From: Trebonia sp963773105
GTDB taxonomy: Bacteria; Actinomycetota; Actinomycetes; Streptosporangiales; Streptosporangiaceae
Assembly (NCBI GenBank): GCA_963773105.1
Contig: CAVZAA010000001.1
Coordinates: 310,001-374,000, forward strand
Length of the DNA: 64,000 nt
Reading direction: 5' to 3'
Of this stretch, positions 54,062-63,204 are shown piece after piece. The notes under the pieces were generated by a model that saw only the letters and a list, made by a program, of their open reading frames with translations, had not been told where the DNA came from and ran no database searches. Numbering within the stretch: position 1 is the first letter of the stretch; every line of letters begins with the position of its first letter. A program made the translations under genes and the position numbers.

Positions 54062-54074
54062 CCCCTAGAGTCGG
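54062..54074 (+). promoter_or_regulatory. conserved upstream element of HAF copy 2
   Basis: CCCCTAGAGTCGG lies 88 bp before the start at 54162. The near-identical CCTTTAGAGTCGG lies 89 bp before the start of copy 3. The fixed distance in otherwise diverged leaders suggests a promoter or regulator site. Confidence 0.5.
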
Positions 54075-54161
54075 TCAGCGAACCTGCTGCACGAATACCA
54101 ACGCGGCTCGACAACAAGGTCGGGCCGCGTCGATGCACGGGGTTACGAAGGGATCACTATC

Positions 54162-55247
54162 ATGGGCATTTCGGACCGTTTCGCGCGGCGGACGGGCTCC
54201 GCGCTGCGGACCGGCGCACGCGGCACCGGCAGGGGCAAGCTGCTCGGCGGCGGTATCGCCGTGGCGGCGGTCGGTGCACTGGCCGCTACCGCGTTCGTGG
54301 GGGCGGGATCAGCTCTGGCCGCGGGCCAGCCGGCCAAGGGAGCCAGCCCGGCGGTGGCGGCAGCAGGCGGCTACCAGTTCGTCGAAATCGGCAGCCACAA
54401 CGACCGCACGTTCAACCAGTTGCTCGGGATCAACGACAACGGGCGCATCGCGGGCTACTTCGGCTCCGGCGCCCAGCACCACCCGAACAAGGGCTATCTG
54501 ATCAACGCCCCGTACGCGCAGGGCGAGATCAGGGGCGAGAACTTCCCGCACTCCGTTCAGACCCAGGTCACCGGCCTCAACAACAATGGCGTCCAGGTCG
54601 GGTTCTTCTCGACCCAGAACAACGCCTCGGGCGTCAACAACAACTTCGGCTGGTATTTCAACGGGTCATTCCACGAGGTCGTGTTCCCGACCGGCAACAA
54701 CAACAAGCCGATCACGGACCAGCTGCTGGGGGTGAACGACCACGACGTCGCGGTCGGCTTCTACCTCAACGGCTCCGGCGTGTCCCGCGGCTACACCTAC
54801 AACATCAAGACGCACCACTTCGCCCTGGTGACCGAGCCCGGCGCGCCCACCGGCGGGAAGGCCCCGGCGCTGAGCGCTAACGCGATCAACAACTCAGGCG
54901 CGGTGGCTGGCTCCTACACCACCAGCGGCGGCGTGACCGACGGCTTCCTCAAGCTCCCGGGCGGCGCCTTCCACAAGATCGCGATCTCCGGCGCGTCGTC
55001 CACCGTCGCGCTCGGCGTCAACAACAACGACACCGTGGTCGGGTTCTACACCGACGGTTCCGGCAGCACCGAGACGACGCACGGGTTCATCTGGCGGATC
55101 GGCGGCAGCGTGACCACCAAGGTCGATGACCCGAACGGCATCGGCAGCACCACCCTCAACGGCATCAACGACGAGGGCGACATCGTGGGCTTCTACGTCG
55201 ACTCCAAGGGCAACACCGACGGCCTCCTCGCCTTCCCCGCCTTCTAG
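54162..55247 (+). CDS. secreted HAF-repeat protein (copy 2)
   Basis: An intact 361-residue member of the local family. A basic N-terminus (MGISDRFARRTGSALRTGAR) and a hydrophobic stretch ending in AGSALAAGQPAKG form an export signal. About seven HAF blades follow (LLGINDNGRIAGYFGSG, VTGLNNNGVQVGFFSTQ, LLGVNDHDVAVGFYLNG, AINNSGAVAGSYTTSGG, GVNNNDTVVGFYTDGSG, GINDEGDIVGFYVDSKG). The ATG is in the leader ACGAAGGGATCACTATCATG, which recurs at the other copies. It is transcribed with its own upstream element (54062). Confidence 0.9.
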   Translation: MGISDRFARRTGSALRTGARGTGRGKLLGGGIAVAAVGALAATAFVGAGSALAAGQPAKGASPAVAAAGGYQFVEIGSHNDRTFNQLLGINDNGRIAGYFGSGAQHHPNKGYLINAPYAQGEIRGENFPHSVQTQVTGLNNNGVQVGFFSTQNNASGVNNNFGWYFNGSFHEVVFPTGNNNKPITDQLLGVNDHDVAVGFYLNGSGVSRGYTYNIKTHHFALVTEPGAPTGGKAPALSANAINNSGAVAGSYTTSGGVTDGFLKLPGGAFHKIAISGASSTVALGVNNNDTVVGFYTDGSGSTETTHGFIWRIGGSVTTKVDDPNGIGSTTLNGINDEGDIVGFYVDSKGNTDGLLAFPAF

Positions 55248-55484
55248 GCCATTCCTGGCGGTCTTATTCAACTCGCATCCTCCATCGGTCCTGGCCGCCG
55301 GCAGCCACTCGCTGCCGACGGCCATGATCATTTCCCGGCAATGCGATTCAAAAGCATTTCAGCCTGAACAAAACTTTAGGAATCCTTTAGAGTCGGATCT
55401 GACCCTGATGCGCTTAGTGACCAATGCGGCCGGACGGCCTGGTCCGGCCACGTCGGCGCACGGGGGGACGAAGGGATCACGACA
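55248..55484. other. intergenic leader of HAF copy 3
   Basis: An A/T-rich core (about 55330-55395) is followed by the conserved CCTTTAGAGTCGG at 55384-55396 and the shared leader CACGGGGGGACGAAGGGATC. No gene is supported. Confidence 0.5.
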
Positions 55485-56586
55485 ATGGGGATTTCTGATC
55501 GTTTCTGGCGCCGGGCGGATTTCGCGCCGCGAGTCGGCGCGGTCGGCTTCGACCGGGGCGCGGTGATAAGCGTCGGGGTCGCGGTAGCGGCAGTCGGCGC
55601 GCTGACCGCGGCCGCGCTCGCCGGGGGCGGATCGGCGCTGGCCGCGGGTAAGCCTGACCTGGCCGCCGGCCGGGTGGCGCCGGAGGTAGCGGCGGCACCG
55701 CCGCCGGCCGACGGCTATCAGTTCGTCGAGCTCGGCAGCCACAAAGACCGCACCTATAACACGCTCAACGGCATCAATAACCACGGCCGGATCGCCGGCG
55801 CCTACGGCTCCGGCACCGGCGGCCACGCCGAGCAAGGGCTACACGATGAGCGCGCCCTACGCGCAGGGCGACATCAGCAGCGAGAACTTCCCACACTCGG
55901 CCCAGACCGAGGTCGATGGCCTTAACGACATGAATGTCCAGGTCGGTTACTACTCGACCCAGAACAAGAAATCCGGCACCGACAACGGCTTCGGCTGGTA
56001 CTACAACGGCTCGTTCCACGAGGTCGTCTATCCGACCGGCAACAACGCCAAGCCGACCCAGGACTACCTGCAGCCGGTCAACAATCACGACGTCGCGGTG
56101 GGGTCCTACCTCAACGGCTCAGGCCGCTACCGGGGTTACACCTACAACATCAAAACCCGCAAGTTCGCCTGGTGACCAAGCCCGGCGCGCCCACCGGCGG
56201 CAGCGCGCCGAGCCTGGCCGCCTCCGGGATCAACAACGCGGGGGACGTGGTGGGCGAGTACACCGCCAGCGGCGGCACCATTGAGGGCTTCATCAAGCTC
56301 GCAGGCGGAGCCTTCCACACGATCGCGGTTCCCGGCGCGGCCGAGACGTCGCAATCGGCGTGAACGACAACGACACCGTTGTCGGCGCCTACATCGATGG
56401 CACCGGTTCCACCACCTCCATCCGCGGCTTCATCTGGCGGATCGGCGGCCATCTCACCACCATGGTCGATGACCCCAACGCGACGACTTCACGGTCCTCA
56501 GCAGCATTAACAACGAGGGTGACATCGTTGGCTACTACGCGGACACCCACGGCTTCCACGGCTTCCTCGCCTTCCCCGCCTTCTGA
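55485..56586 (+). pseudogene. secreted HAF-repeat protein (copy 3), frameshifted
   Basis: A close paralogue of copies 2 and 5 with the same signal peptide type (GGGSALAAGKPDLAAG). Aligning it with its neighbours shows one extra base near 55829, losses of one C near 56166 and 56348, and an extra base near 56485. Between these points the blades read normally (GLNDMNVQVGYYSTQN, VNNHDVAVGSYLNGSG). The shifts are mostly in G/C runs. The leader and start match copy 2 exactly in spacing, so it was a functional copy recently, or the shifts are read errors. Confidence 0.75.
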
Positions 56587-56605
56587 GGACGAAAGGGATC
56601 ACGAC

Positions 56606-57706
56606 ATGGGGAATTCTCATCGTTTCTGGCGCCGGGCCGACTCCGCGCCGCCAGCCGGGGATCGGCTTCGGCCGGGCACGCTGATCACGGGTCGCAATCG
56701 CAGCTGGCGGCAGTCGGCGCGCTGGCCGCGGCCGCGCTCGCCGGGGGCGGATCGGCGCTGGCCGCGGGTAAGCCTGACCTGCCGGCCGTCGGCCGGGTGA
56801 CGCCGGAGGTAGCGGCGACACCGCCGCCGGCCGACGGCTACCAGTTCGTCGAGCTCGGCAGCCACAAGGACCGCACCTACAACGTGCTGCATCGGCATCA
56901 ACAACCACGGGCGGATCGCCGGCGCCTACGGCTCCGGCACCGGCGGCCACGCCACCAAGGGCTACACGATCACCGCGCCCTACGCGCAGGGCGACATCGG
57001 CAGCGAGAACTTCCCGCACTCGGCCCAGACCCAGGTCGATGGCCTCAACGACAATAACGTCCAGGTCGGTTACTACTCGACCCAGAACAAGGCCTCCGGT
57101 AATGACAACAGCTTCGGCTGGTACTTCAACGGCTCGTTCCACCGGGTGGTCTATCCGACCGGCAACAATGCCAAGCCGACGCAAGACGAGCTGAACGCGG
57201 TCAACAATCACGACGTCGCGGTTGGTTCCTACCTCAACGGCTCAGGCCGCTACCGCGGTTACACCTACAGCATCAAGACCGGCAAGTTCGCGCTGGTGAC
57301 CAAGCCCGGCGCGCCCATCGACGGCAACGCGCCGAGCCTGTCAGCGTTCGGGATCAACAGCGCCGGGGACGTGGTGGGCGACTACACCGCCAGTGGCGGC
57401 ACCATTGAGGGCTTTATCAAGCTCCCAGGCGGGGCCTTCCACACGATCGCGGTTCCCGGCGCGTTCGAGACCGTCGCGCTCGGCGTGAACGACAACGACA
57501 CCGTTGTCGGCGCCTACATCGATGACAGCGGTTCCACCACCACCATCCACGGGTTCATCTGGCGGTTCGGAGGCCACCTCACCACCCTGGTCGATGACCC
57601 CAACGGGTACACGGTCCTCAGCAGCATCAACAACGAGGGTGACATCGTCGGCTACTACGAGGACAGCCACGGCTTCCACGGCCTCCTCGCCTTCCCCGCC
57701 TTCTAG
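56606..57706 (+). pseudogene. secreted HAF-repeat protein (copy 4), frameshifted N-terminus
   Basis: The leader and ATG (ACGAAAGGGATCACGACATG) start 20 bp after copy 3. The N-terminal signal region is scrambled by extra bases (about 56690-56710), and a shift near 56893 precedes the blades. From there to 57706 the frame is clean (INNHGRIAGAYGSGTGGHA, VNDNDTVVGAYIDDSGST, INNEGDIVGYYEDSHG). Without repair no exported full-length product can form. Confidence 0.75.
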
Positions 57707-57725
57707 GACGAATGGGATCATGACC

Positions 57726-58814
57726 ATGAGGATTTCTTATCGTTTCTGGCGGGCCAGCTTCGGCAGGGGCACGCGGATCAGGGTCGCAGGCGCGCTGGCG
57801 GCAGTCGGCGCGCTGGCCGCGGCCGCGCTCGCCGGGGGCGGGTCGGCGCTGGCGGCGGGTAAGCCTGGCCTGCCGGCCGTCGGCCGGGTGACGCCGGAGG
57901 TAGCGGCGGCACCGCTGACGGTCGACGGCTACCAGTTCGTCGAGCTCGGCAGCCACAAGAACCGTGCGTACAACCTGCTGCTCGGCATCAACAACCACGG
58001 GCGGATCGCCGGCACCTACGGCTCCGGCGGCGGGGGACAGGCCAGCAAGGGGTACACGATCAACCCGCCCTACGGGCAGGGCGACATCAAGAGCGAGAAC
58101 TTCCCCCACTCGGCCCAGACCGAGGTCGAAGGCCTCAACGACAACAACGTCCAGGTCGGCTACTACTCGACCCAGAACAAGACCTCCGGTATCGACAACA
58201 GCTTCGGCTGGTACTTCAACGGCTCGTTCCACAAGGTCGTGTACCCGACCGGCAACAACGCCAAGCCGATCCAAGATCAGCTGGACGGCGTCAACAACCA
58301 CAACGTCGCGGTCGGCTACTACGAGAACGGCTCGGGCCGCTTCCGCGGTTACACCTACAACATCAAGACCGGCAAGTTCGCCCTGGTGACCGAGCCTGGT
58401 GCGCCTACGGGCGGCAGCGCGCCGAGCCTGTCTGCTTACGGGATCAACAACCATGGGGACGTGGTGGGCTCTTACACCACCAAAACCGGCGCCCTCGAAG
58501 GTTTCATCAAGCTCGCGGGCGGTGGATTCCGTACGATCGCGGTCGCCGGCGCGAAGCAGACCTTCGCGTTCGGGGTGAACGACAGCGACACCGTGGTCGG
58601 CGGCTACCTCGACGACAGTACCGGCGTCGAGATCTTCCACGGGTTCCTCTGGCGGCCCGGCGCTGGCAAGACCAGCGTTTTCAAGACCGCGGCGGACGAC
58701 CCGAGTGCCACCGCGGCGTCTATCATCGTCGGTGTCAACGATGAGAACGACGTAGTCGGCTACTACGAGGACGGTCAGGGCTTCCACGGCTTCCTCGCCT
58801 ACCCCGTCTTCTAA
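57726..58814 (+). CDS. secreted HAF-repeat protein (copy 5)
   Basis: An intact 362-residue family member. I took the ATG at 57726 because it aligns with the start of the other copies (MRISYRFWRA). An in-frame ATG at 57720 is possible. The signal peptide ends GGGSALAAGKPG. Blades include LLGINNHGRIAGTYGSG, GLNDNNVQVGYYSTQN, GVNNHNVAVGYYENGSG, GINNHGDVVGSYTTKTG and GVNDENDVVGYYEDGQG. It lies 19 bp after copy 4 and is probably the last gene of a three-gene transcript from the copy 3 promoter. Confidence 0.88.
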   Translation: MRISYRFWRASFGRGTRIRVAGALAAVGALAAAALAGGGSALAAGKPGLPAVGRVTPEVAAAPLTVDGYQFVELGSHKNRAYNLLLGINNHGRIAGTYGSGGGGQASKGYTINPPYGQGDIKSENFPHSAQTEVEGLNDNNVQVGYYSTQNKTSGIDNSFGWYFNGSFHKVVYPTGNNAKPIQDQLDGVNNHNVAVGYYENGSGRFRGYTYNIKTGKFALVTEPGAPTGGSAPSLSAYGINNHGDVVGSYTTKTGALEGFIKLAGGGFRTIAVAGAKQTFAFGVNDSDTVVGGYLDDSTGVEIFHGFLWRPGAGKTSVFKTAADDPSATAASIIVGVNDENDVVGYYEDGQGFHGFLAYPVF

Positions 58815-58954
58815 GGGCCTCCTGGGCCCGCGTTCTCTCAGGTCACCAGCTTGTCGCTCATGGCCGTCGACAGCCGCCCGCTGTCGGCGGCCATGATCAT
58901 TTACCGCAAAGCACCCCACCTTCGGTCTAGCCGAGCACGACCCCGCGGGTAACA

Positions 58955-60793
58955 ATGGTCGGCATGACTAACGCCAATTGGACCGATGTCCCCGCTGACG
59001 TGGCGGCCGAGCGCTCCGCGATCGAGACCGAGATCGAGGGCTCGACGCTGCTCACCGCCTACGCGCAGACCGTTGCCGAGCGCCCCGACGTAGTTGCGCA
59101 CCAGTGGCTGGACGGCGGCCAGTGGCGCACGCTGACCTACCGGCAAGTTTATGACCAGGTGCGCGAGGGGGCCCTCGGCCTGACCGCGATCGGCCTGCGG
59201 CCGGGGGATTTCGCGGTCGTCTGGTCAGGCAACCGGTCCGAAGCGACGATCTCCGACTACGCGATCATGCACGCCGGGGGAGTCCCGGTGTTCATCTACC
59301 CCACGGTGTCGGCCGAGCAGGGCGCGTACATCGCCGGCCACTGCGAGGCCAGCGTGGCGATCGTGGAGCGTCAGTACCTGGGCAAGCTCGAATCGGTCAG
59401 GGGCCAGCTTCCGAAGCTCCGCCAGATCGTCGTCATCGATCCCGAGACGGACCCCGGGGTCGGGGACGGGACCACCGCCAACGGCAGCCAGGCGGCGGGC
59501 GCGGGCATCATCAGCTGGTCGCGGCTGCTCGACCTCGGCCGAGCGGAGGCGGAATCGGCGCCCGGGCTGTTCGATGAGACCTGGCGCAAGGTCAGCCCCG
59601 ACGACCTGGCCACGCTGATCTACACCTCGGGCACCACCGGCACCCCCAAGGCCGCCATGCTCACCCACCGGAACGTGCGCTACACCCAGGCCGCCTCGCT
59701 CCGGCTGCTGCCGCTGGAGGCGCGGTTCGGCGCCGACGGCGCCGGCATGCTCGTCTCGTTCCTGCCCATGGCGCACGTGACCGGCCGTCACACCGACCAC
59801 TGGTCGTCGCTGACGCACCCGGTCACGCTGTCGTACTGCCCGGACAGCAAGCAGATCTTCACGATCGCGGCCCAGGTGCACCCGACCACGCTGATCGCCG
59901 TCCCCAGGATCTGGGAGAAGTTGTACGCGGCGCTGCGAGCGGCCGTGCCCGATCCCTCTCCTGAGGCCGTCCGCACCCTGCCGGAGGAAGTCAAGGCAAA
60001 GGTCCTGACCCTGGTCGGGCTGGATCGCTGCGCCTTCGCGGCCAGCGGGGCGGCGCCCATCGATCCCGGCATCATCGAGTTCTTCCAGGCGCTGGGGCTG
60101 CCGATCGTCGAGGGCTGGGGGATGTCGGAGCTATGCAACGCCGCCACCATCGCGGTGCCGGGCGACTCGCGCAATGGCGCCGTCGGCCGGGCCTACCCGG
60201 GGGTGGAGCTGCGGATCGCGGAGGACGGCGAGGTGCTGGTCCGCGGCCCGCTGGTGATGGGCGGCTACTACCACGACAAGGAACGGACCGCCGAGGCGGT
60301 CGACGCCGACGGCTGGATGCACACCGGCGACATCGGCGAGCTCGACGCAGAGGGCTTCCTGAAGATCACCGACCGGAAGAAGGACCTGCTCATCACCTCC
60401 GGCGGCAAGAACATCTCGCCCGCCCTGGTCGAGTACGAGCTGCAGCGCCACCCGCTGATCGGGCAGGCCTGCGCGATCGGGGACCGGCGCAAGTACGTGG
60501 CCGCGCTGCTGGTCCTCGACCCCGACGTCGCCCCGGGATGGGCGAAGGAGCGGGGCATCGGCTTCTCCTCGCCGGCCGAGCTGGCCGCCCACCCCGAGGT
60601 GCTGGCGGAGATCGAGCGCGGCGTGGCCGCGGCCAACTCCCATCTGGCCCGGCCCGAGCAGGTCCGTCGGTACGCCGTGCTGGCGGACGAGTGGACCGCG
60701 CTGACCGGCGAGCTCACCCCGTCACTCAAGCGCCGTCGGCCGGTGATCACGCAGAAGTACGCCAGGGAGATCGCCGGGCTCTACGACGAGTAA
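58955..60793 (+). CDS. long-chain acyl-CoA synthetase (AMP-binding)
   Basis: A 612-residue ANL-superfamily enzyme that activates fatty acids to acyl-CoA via acyl-AMP. The P-loop-like motif is LIYTSGTTGTPKAAMLTHRN. Other motifs are SGAAPIDPGIIEFFQALGLP, GWGMSELCNAATI, DGWMHTGDIGELDAEGFLKI and KDLLITSGGKNISPALVE. ATG 58955 or 58964 may be the start, neither with a strong ribosome site. Overall it resembles the FadD15/bubblegum-type long-chain group. It is followed by the cysS-like gene after 69 bp. Confidence 0.92.
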   Translation: MVGMTNANWTDVPADVAAERSAIETEIEGSTLLTAYAQTVAERPDVVAHQWLDGGQWRTLTYRQVYDQVREGALGLTAIGLRPGDFAVVWSGNRSEATISDYAIMHAGGVPVFIYPTVSAEQGAYIAGHCEASVAIVERQYLGKLESVRGQLPKLRQIVVIDPETDPGVGDGTTANGSQAAGAGIISWSRLLDLGRAEAESAPGLFDETWRKVSPDDLATLIYTSGTTGTPKAAMLTHRNVRYTQAASLRLLPLEARFGADGAGMLVSFLPMAHVTGRHTDHWSSLTHPVTLSYCPDSKQIFTIAAQVHPTTLIAVPRIWEKLYAALRAAVPDPSPEAVRTLPEEVKAKVLTLVGLDRCAFAASGAAPIDPGIIEFFQALGLPIVEGWGMSELCNAATIAVPGDSRNGAVGRAYPGVELRIAEDGEVLVRGPLVMGGYYHDKERTAEAVDADGWMHTGDIGELDAEGFLKITDRKKDLLITSGGKNISPALVEYELQRHPLIGQACAIGDRRKYVAALLVLDPDVAPGWAKERGIGFSSPAELAAHPEVLAEIERGVAAANSHLARPEQVRRYAVLADEWTALTGELTPSLKRRRPVITQKYAREIAGLYDE

Positions 60794-60862
60794 CTGACCG
60801 GATCGGCACCATCGCCGGGGCGGTTCCACCCGCTACCGGTTTGGGTTCAATATCATGGCAGC

Positions 60863-62368
60863 GTGACAGGTCACCAGCTAAAGGTCTATAACTCGCTCGG
60901 ACGGCAGCTCGAGGACTTCGTGCCGTCCGCCGATGTCGTCGGCCTGTACAGCTGCGGCCCGACCGTCTACTACTTCCCCCACCTGGGCAACATGCGGGCC
61001 TACGTGTTCGCCGACACCCTTCGTCGCGCGCTGCGCTGGAAGCAGCTACCGGTCCGGCACGTCGTCAACATCACCGACGTGGGGCACGCGGTCGCCGACT
61101 CCGACACCGGCGAGGACAAGCTCGAGGTCGCGGCGGCCAAGGAGCGCCGTTCGGTCGCGGACATCGCCGACTTCTACACCCGCGCGTTCTTCACCGACTT
61201 GGCCGCGCTGAACGTGCTGCCGGCCGACCGGTACCCGCGCGCCAGCGAGTACGTCGAGCAGATGATCGAGTTCGCGACGCGGCTGCAGGAGCGCGGCGTC
61301 ACCTACCAGATCCCGTCCGGGCTGTACTTCGACACGACCAAGTCGGCCGACTACGGCGCCCTCGCGCTGATGGACATCGCCGGCCAGCGCGAGGCCGCCC
61401 GGGTCGAGCAGGTCGAGGGCCGCAGGCACAAGACCGACTTCGCCCTCTGGCGCACCGAGGAGCCCGGTGTCCGCCGCGTCATGCGCTGGGACTCCCCGTG
61501 GGGCTGGGGCGCGCCCGGCTGGCACCTGGAATGCTCGGTGATGTCGATGGCGCTGCTGGGCGAGCACTTCGACCTGCACACCGGCGGCATCGACCACCGG
61601 GAGCTGCACCACGTCAACGAGATCGCGCAGTCGGAGGCCTACCTCGACGACGGCGACCCGTGGGTCAGATACTGGATGCACAACGAGTTCCTGCTGCTCA
61701 ACAACGCCAAGATCGCCAAATCGTCCGGCCCGGTGCCGCGTCTGGCCGACCTCATCGAGGCGGGCTACCACCCGATGGCCTACCGGCTGTTCCTGCTCGG
61801 CGGCCACTACCGCAGCCAGCTCGACTTCACCACCGCCGCGGTCGACGGCGCGCAGACGTCCCTGCGCCGCCTGCTCGCCCGGATCGAGCCGCTCCGCCCG
61901 CTGCCGACGATCGAGACCCACGAGCAGGCGCGGGTCGAGCTCACCGCCATCAGCGATACGACGGCGGCGGACGCCGAGCCGGGCGATAAGACCGCGCTTG
62001 GCTACCTGGACCTGATGGACGAGGCCATCTCGCTCGACCTGGCCACCCCCAGGCTGCTCGCCATCCTCCAGGAGTCGCTCCGCGACCAGGAGATCACCCC
62101 GGCCGGCCTGCGCATCGTCGTCGCGGCGGCCGACGCCCTGCTCGGCCTGCGCCTGGACGACCTCGACCCGGCCGCCCTGGAGCGCCGCCGCTCCGCCGCC
62201 GACCTGGACACGGCCGAGATCGAGACCATCGAGCGTCTCATCGCCGAACGCACCCAGGCCCGCAAGGAAAAGAACTGGCCCCGCGCCGACGAGATCCGCG
62301 CCGAACTCGATCGCCTTGACGTCCAGGTAACAGACACCCCCGCCGGCCCCACCTGGCACCTCCGCTAG
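60863..62368 (+). CDS. cysS: cysteinyl-tRNA synthetase family protein
   Basis: A 501-residue class I synthetase of the CysRS family. The N-terminal SCGPTVYYFPHLGNMRAYVF holds the HIGH-like HLGN site. Zinc ligands appear in SCGPT, HLECSVMS and GGIDHRELHHVNEIA. The KMSKS loop is KIAKSSG (starting Lys283) instead of KMSKS. After about 300 comes the anticodon-binding helical domain, so this is a tRNA synthetase and not the shorter mycothiol ligase MshC. The start GTG 60863 follows CATGGCAGC without a clear Shine-Dalgarno. It may be a second, variant CysRS of the genome. Confidence 0.9.
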   Translation: MTGHQLKVYNSLGRQLEDFVPSADVVGLYSCGPTVYYFPHLGNMRAYVFADTLRRALRWKQLPVRHVVNITDVGHAVADSDTGEDKLEVAAAKERRSVADIADFYTRAFFTDLAALNVLPADRYPRASEYVEQMIEFATRLQERGVTYQIPSGLYFDTTKSADYGALALMDIAGQREAARVEQVEGRRHKTDFALWRTEEPGVRRVMRWDSPWGWGAPGWHLECSVMSMALLGEHFDLHTGGIDHRELHHVNEIAQSEAYLDDGDPWVRYWMHNEFLLLNNAKIAKSSGPVPRLADLIEAGYHPMAYRLFLLGGHYRSQLDFTTAAVDGAQTSLRRLLARIEPLRPLPTIETHEQARVELTAISDTTAADAEPGDKTALGYLDLMDEAISLDLATPRLLAILQESLRDQEITPAGLRIVVAAADALLGLRLDDLDPAALERRRSAADLDTAEIETIERLIAERTQARKEKNWPRADEIRAELDRLDVQVTDTPAGPTWHLR

Positions 62369-62404
62369 CCTCCGCCCGCGATGGCGGCGCCGGGAACGGG
62401 ATGG

Positions 62405-62848
62405 CTAACGGCCGGGGAGCATCTCGGGGTAGGTGACGTCGATTTCCTTGATCGACTCGGGAAAGTCACGCCTATTGTTGGTGATGAAGCGCTTCGCGCC
62501 CATACTGACGGCGGTTGCCAGGTGAGTCGCGTCGGCCGCTCGGAGGCCGTAACGGGCGGCGAGCACGGTCGCGAGCTCCGCGATCGCCCGATCGACGGGG
62601 CGTAGATCTAGTCTGGTCAGCAACCCGCCGAGCGCCCGGACGGCCGCCGCATCGCCGTCTCGCAGCGGCTTGGTCATGACCTCGGGCAGCAACAGCACCG
62701 AGCCGATGCCGTCCCGCCGGCCCGACTTCGCCGGAGCCTTGACCGGAAACAGCGCGGCGATCCGGCTGCCGAGTGGATGATCAGGCACGGCAGCGTAGAT
62801 CAGTACTTCGGCATCGAAGGCGTCCAAGCCGCTTTGCATCTGGCCCAT
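62405..62848 (-). CDS. PIN-domain ribonuclease toxin (VapC-like)
   Basis: A PIN-fold protein of about 147 residues. Conserved acidic residues lie in DAFDAEVLIYAAVPDHPLGS, in LLPEVMTKPL, in LRAADATHLATAVSMGA and in FITNNRRDFPESI. Such toxins cut RNA. It lies 13 bp downstream of the antitoxin gene on the same strand, the usual order. The start is ATG 62848 (an alternative ATG lies 3 codons later). Confidence 0.85.
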   Translation of the reverse strand: MGQMQSGLDAFDAEVLIYAAVPDHPLGSRIAALFPVKAPAKSGRRDGIGSVLLLPEVMTKPLRDGDAAAVRALGGLLTRLDLRPVDRAIAELATVLAARYGLRAADATHLATAVSMGAKRFITNNRRDFPESIKEIDVTYPEMLPGR

Positions 62849-62861
62849 CGCCTTTCGTCCG

Positions 62862-63146
62862 CTACCGGCTGTCTCGGCCGGCGCGGATGGAGGCGATCAG
62901 CTCCTCCGCGTACCGCTCGCTGATACCGTCGGCGACATTGAGGTCGGCGTCCCTGACGGATTCCAGCAAGGCGTGCATCTGAGCGGCCTCGTTCAAGACA
63001 ATCTCCGCCCTTGATCGGCTCCAGACAATATCCGGCCGGACGATCACGGCGACCGCCCGTCCGTGACGGGTGATCGTGACCTCCTCGCCCTCGGCGACCC
63101 GATTAAGAACCTCGGGAAGCGCCGCGCGAGCTTCACTTACCGTCAT
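62862..63146 (-). CDS. Phd/YefM-type antitoxin
   Basis: A 94-residue antitoxin. MTVSEARAALPEVLNRVAEG followed by EEVTITRHGRAVAVIVRPD is the Phd/YefM DNA-binding fold, and the Arg-rich, Ala-rich C-terminus would wrap the toxin. The start at 63146 was chosen for the family N-terminus. The longer open frame upstream is not convincing. A small palindrome ACATCGATGT at 63177-63186 upstream may be its operator. Confidence 0.85.
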   Translation of the reverse strand: MTVSEARAALPEVLNRVAEGEEVTITRHGRAVAVIVRPDIVWSRSRAEIVLNEAAQMHALLESVRDADLNVADGISERYAEELIASIRAGRDSR

Positions 63147-63176
63147 CACAGCCACAAATAAAATGTGCGTCAACGT

Positions 63177-63186
63177 ACATCGATGT
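63177..63186. promoter_or_regulatory. possible autoregulatory operator of the toxin-antitoxin pair
   Basis: ACATCGATGT is a perfect 10-bp palindrome 31-40 bp before the antitoxin start, inside an A/T-richer stretch. Phd-type antitoxins usually repress their own promoter at such sites. Confidence 0.35.
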
Positions 63187-63204
63187 GCAGACTGATTCGC
63201 CGCA

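Noticed and set aside
60863..62368. The CysRS-like gene as mycothiol ligase MshC
   Set aside because: The protein keeps a long C-terminal anticodon-binding region and the full synthetase length of about 500 residues. MshC is shorter and lacks it.
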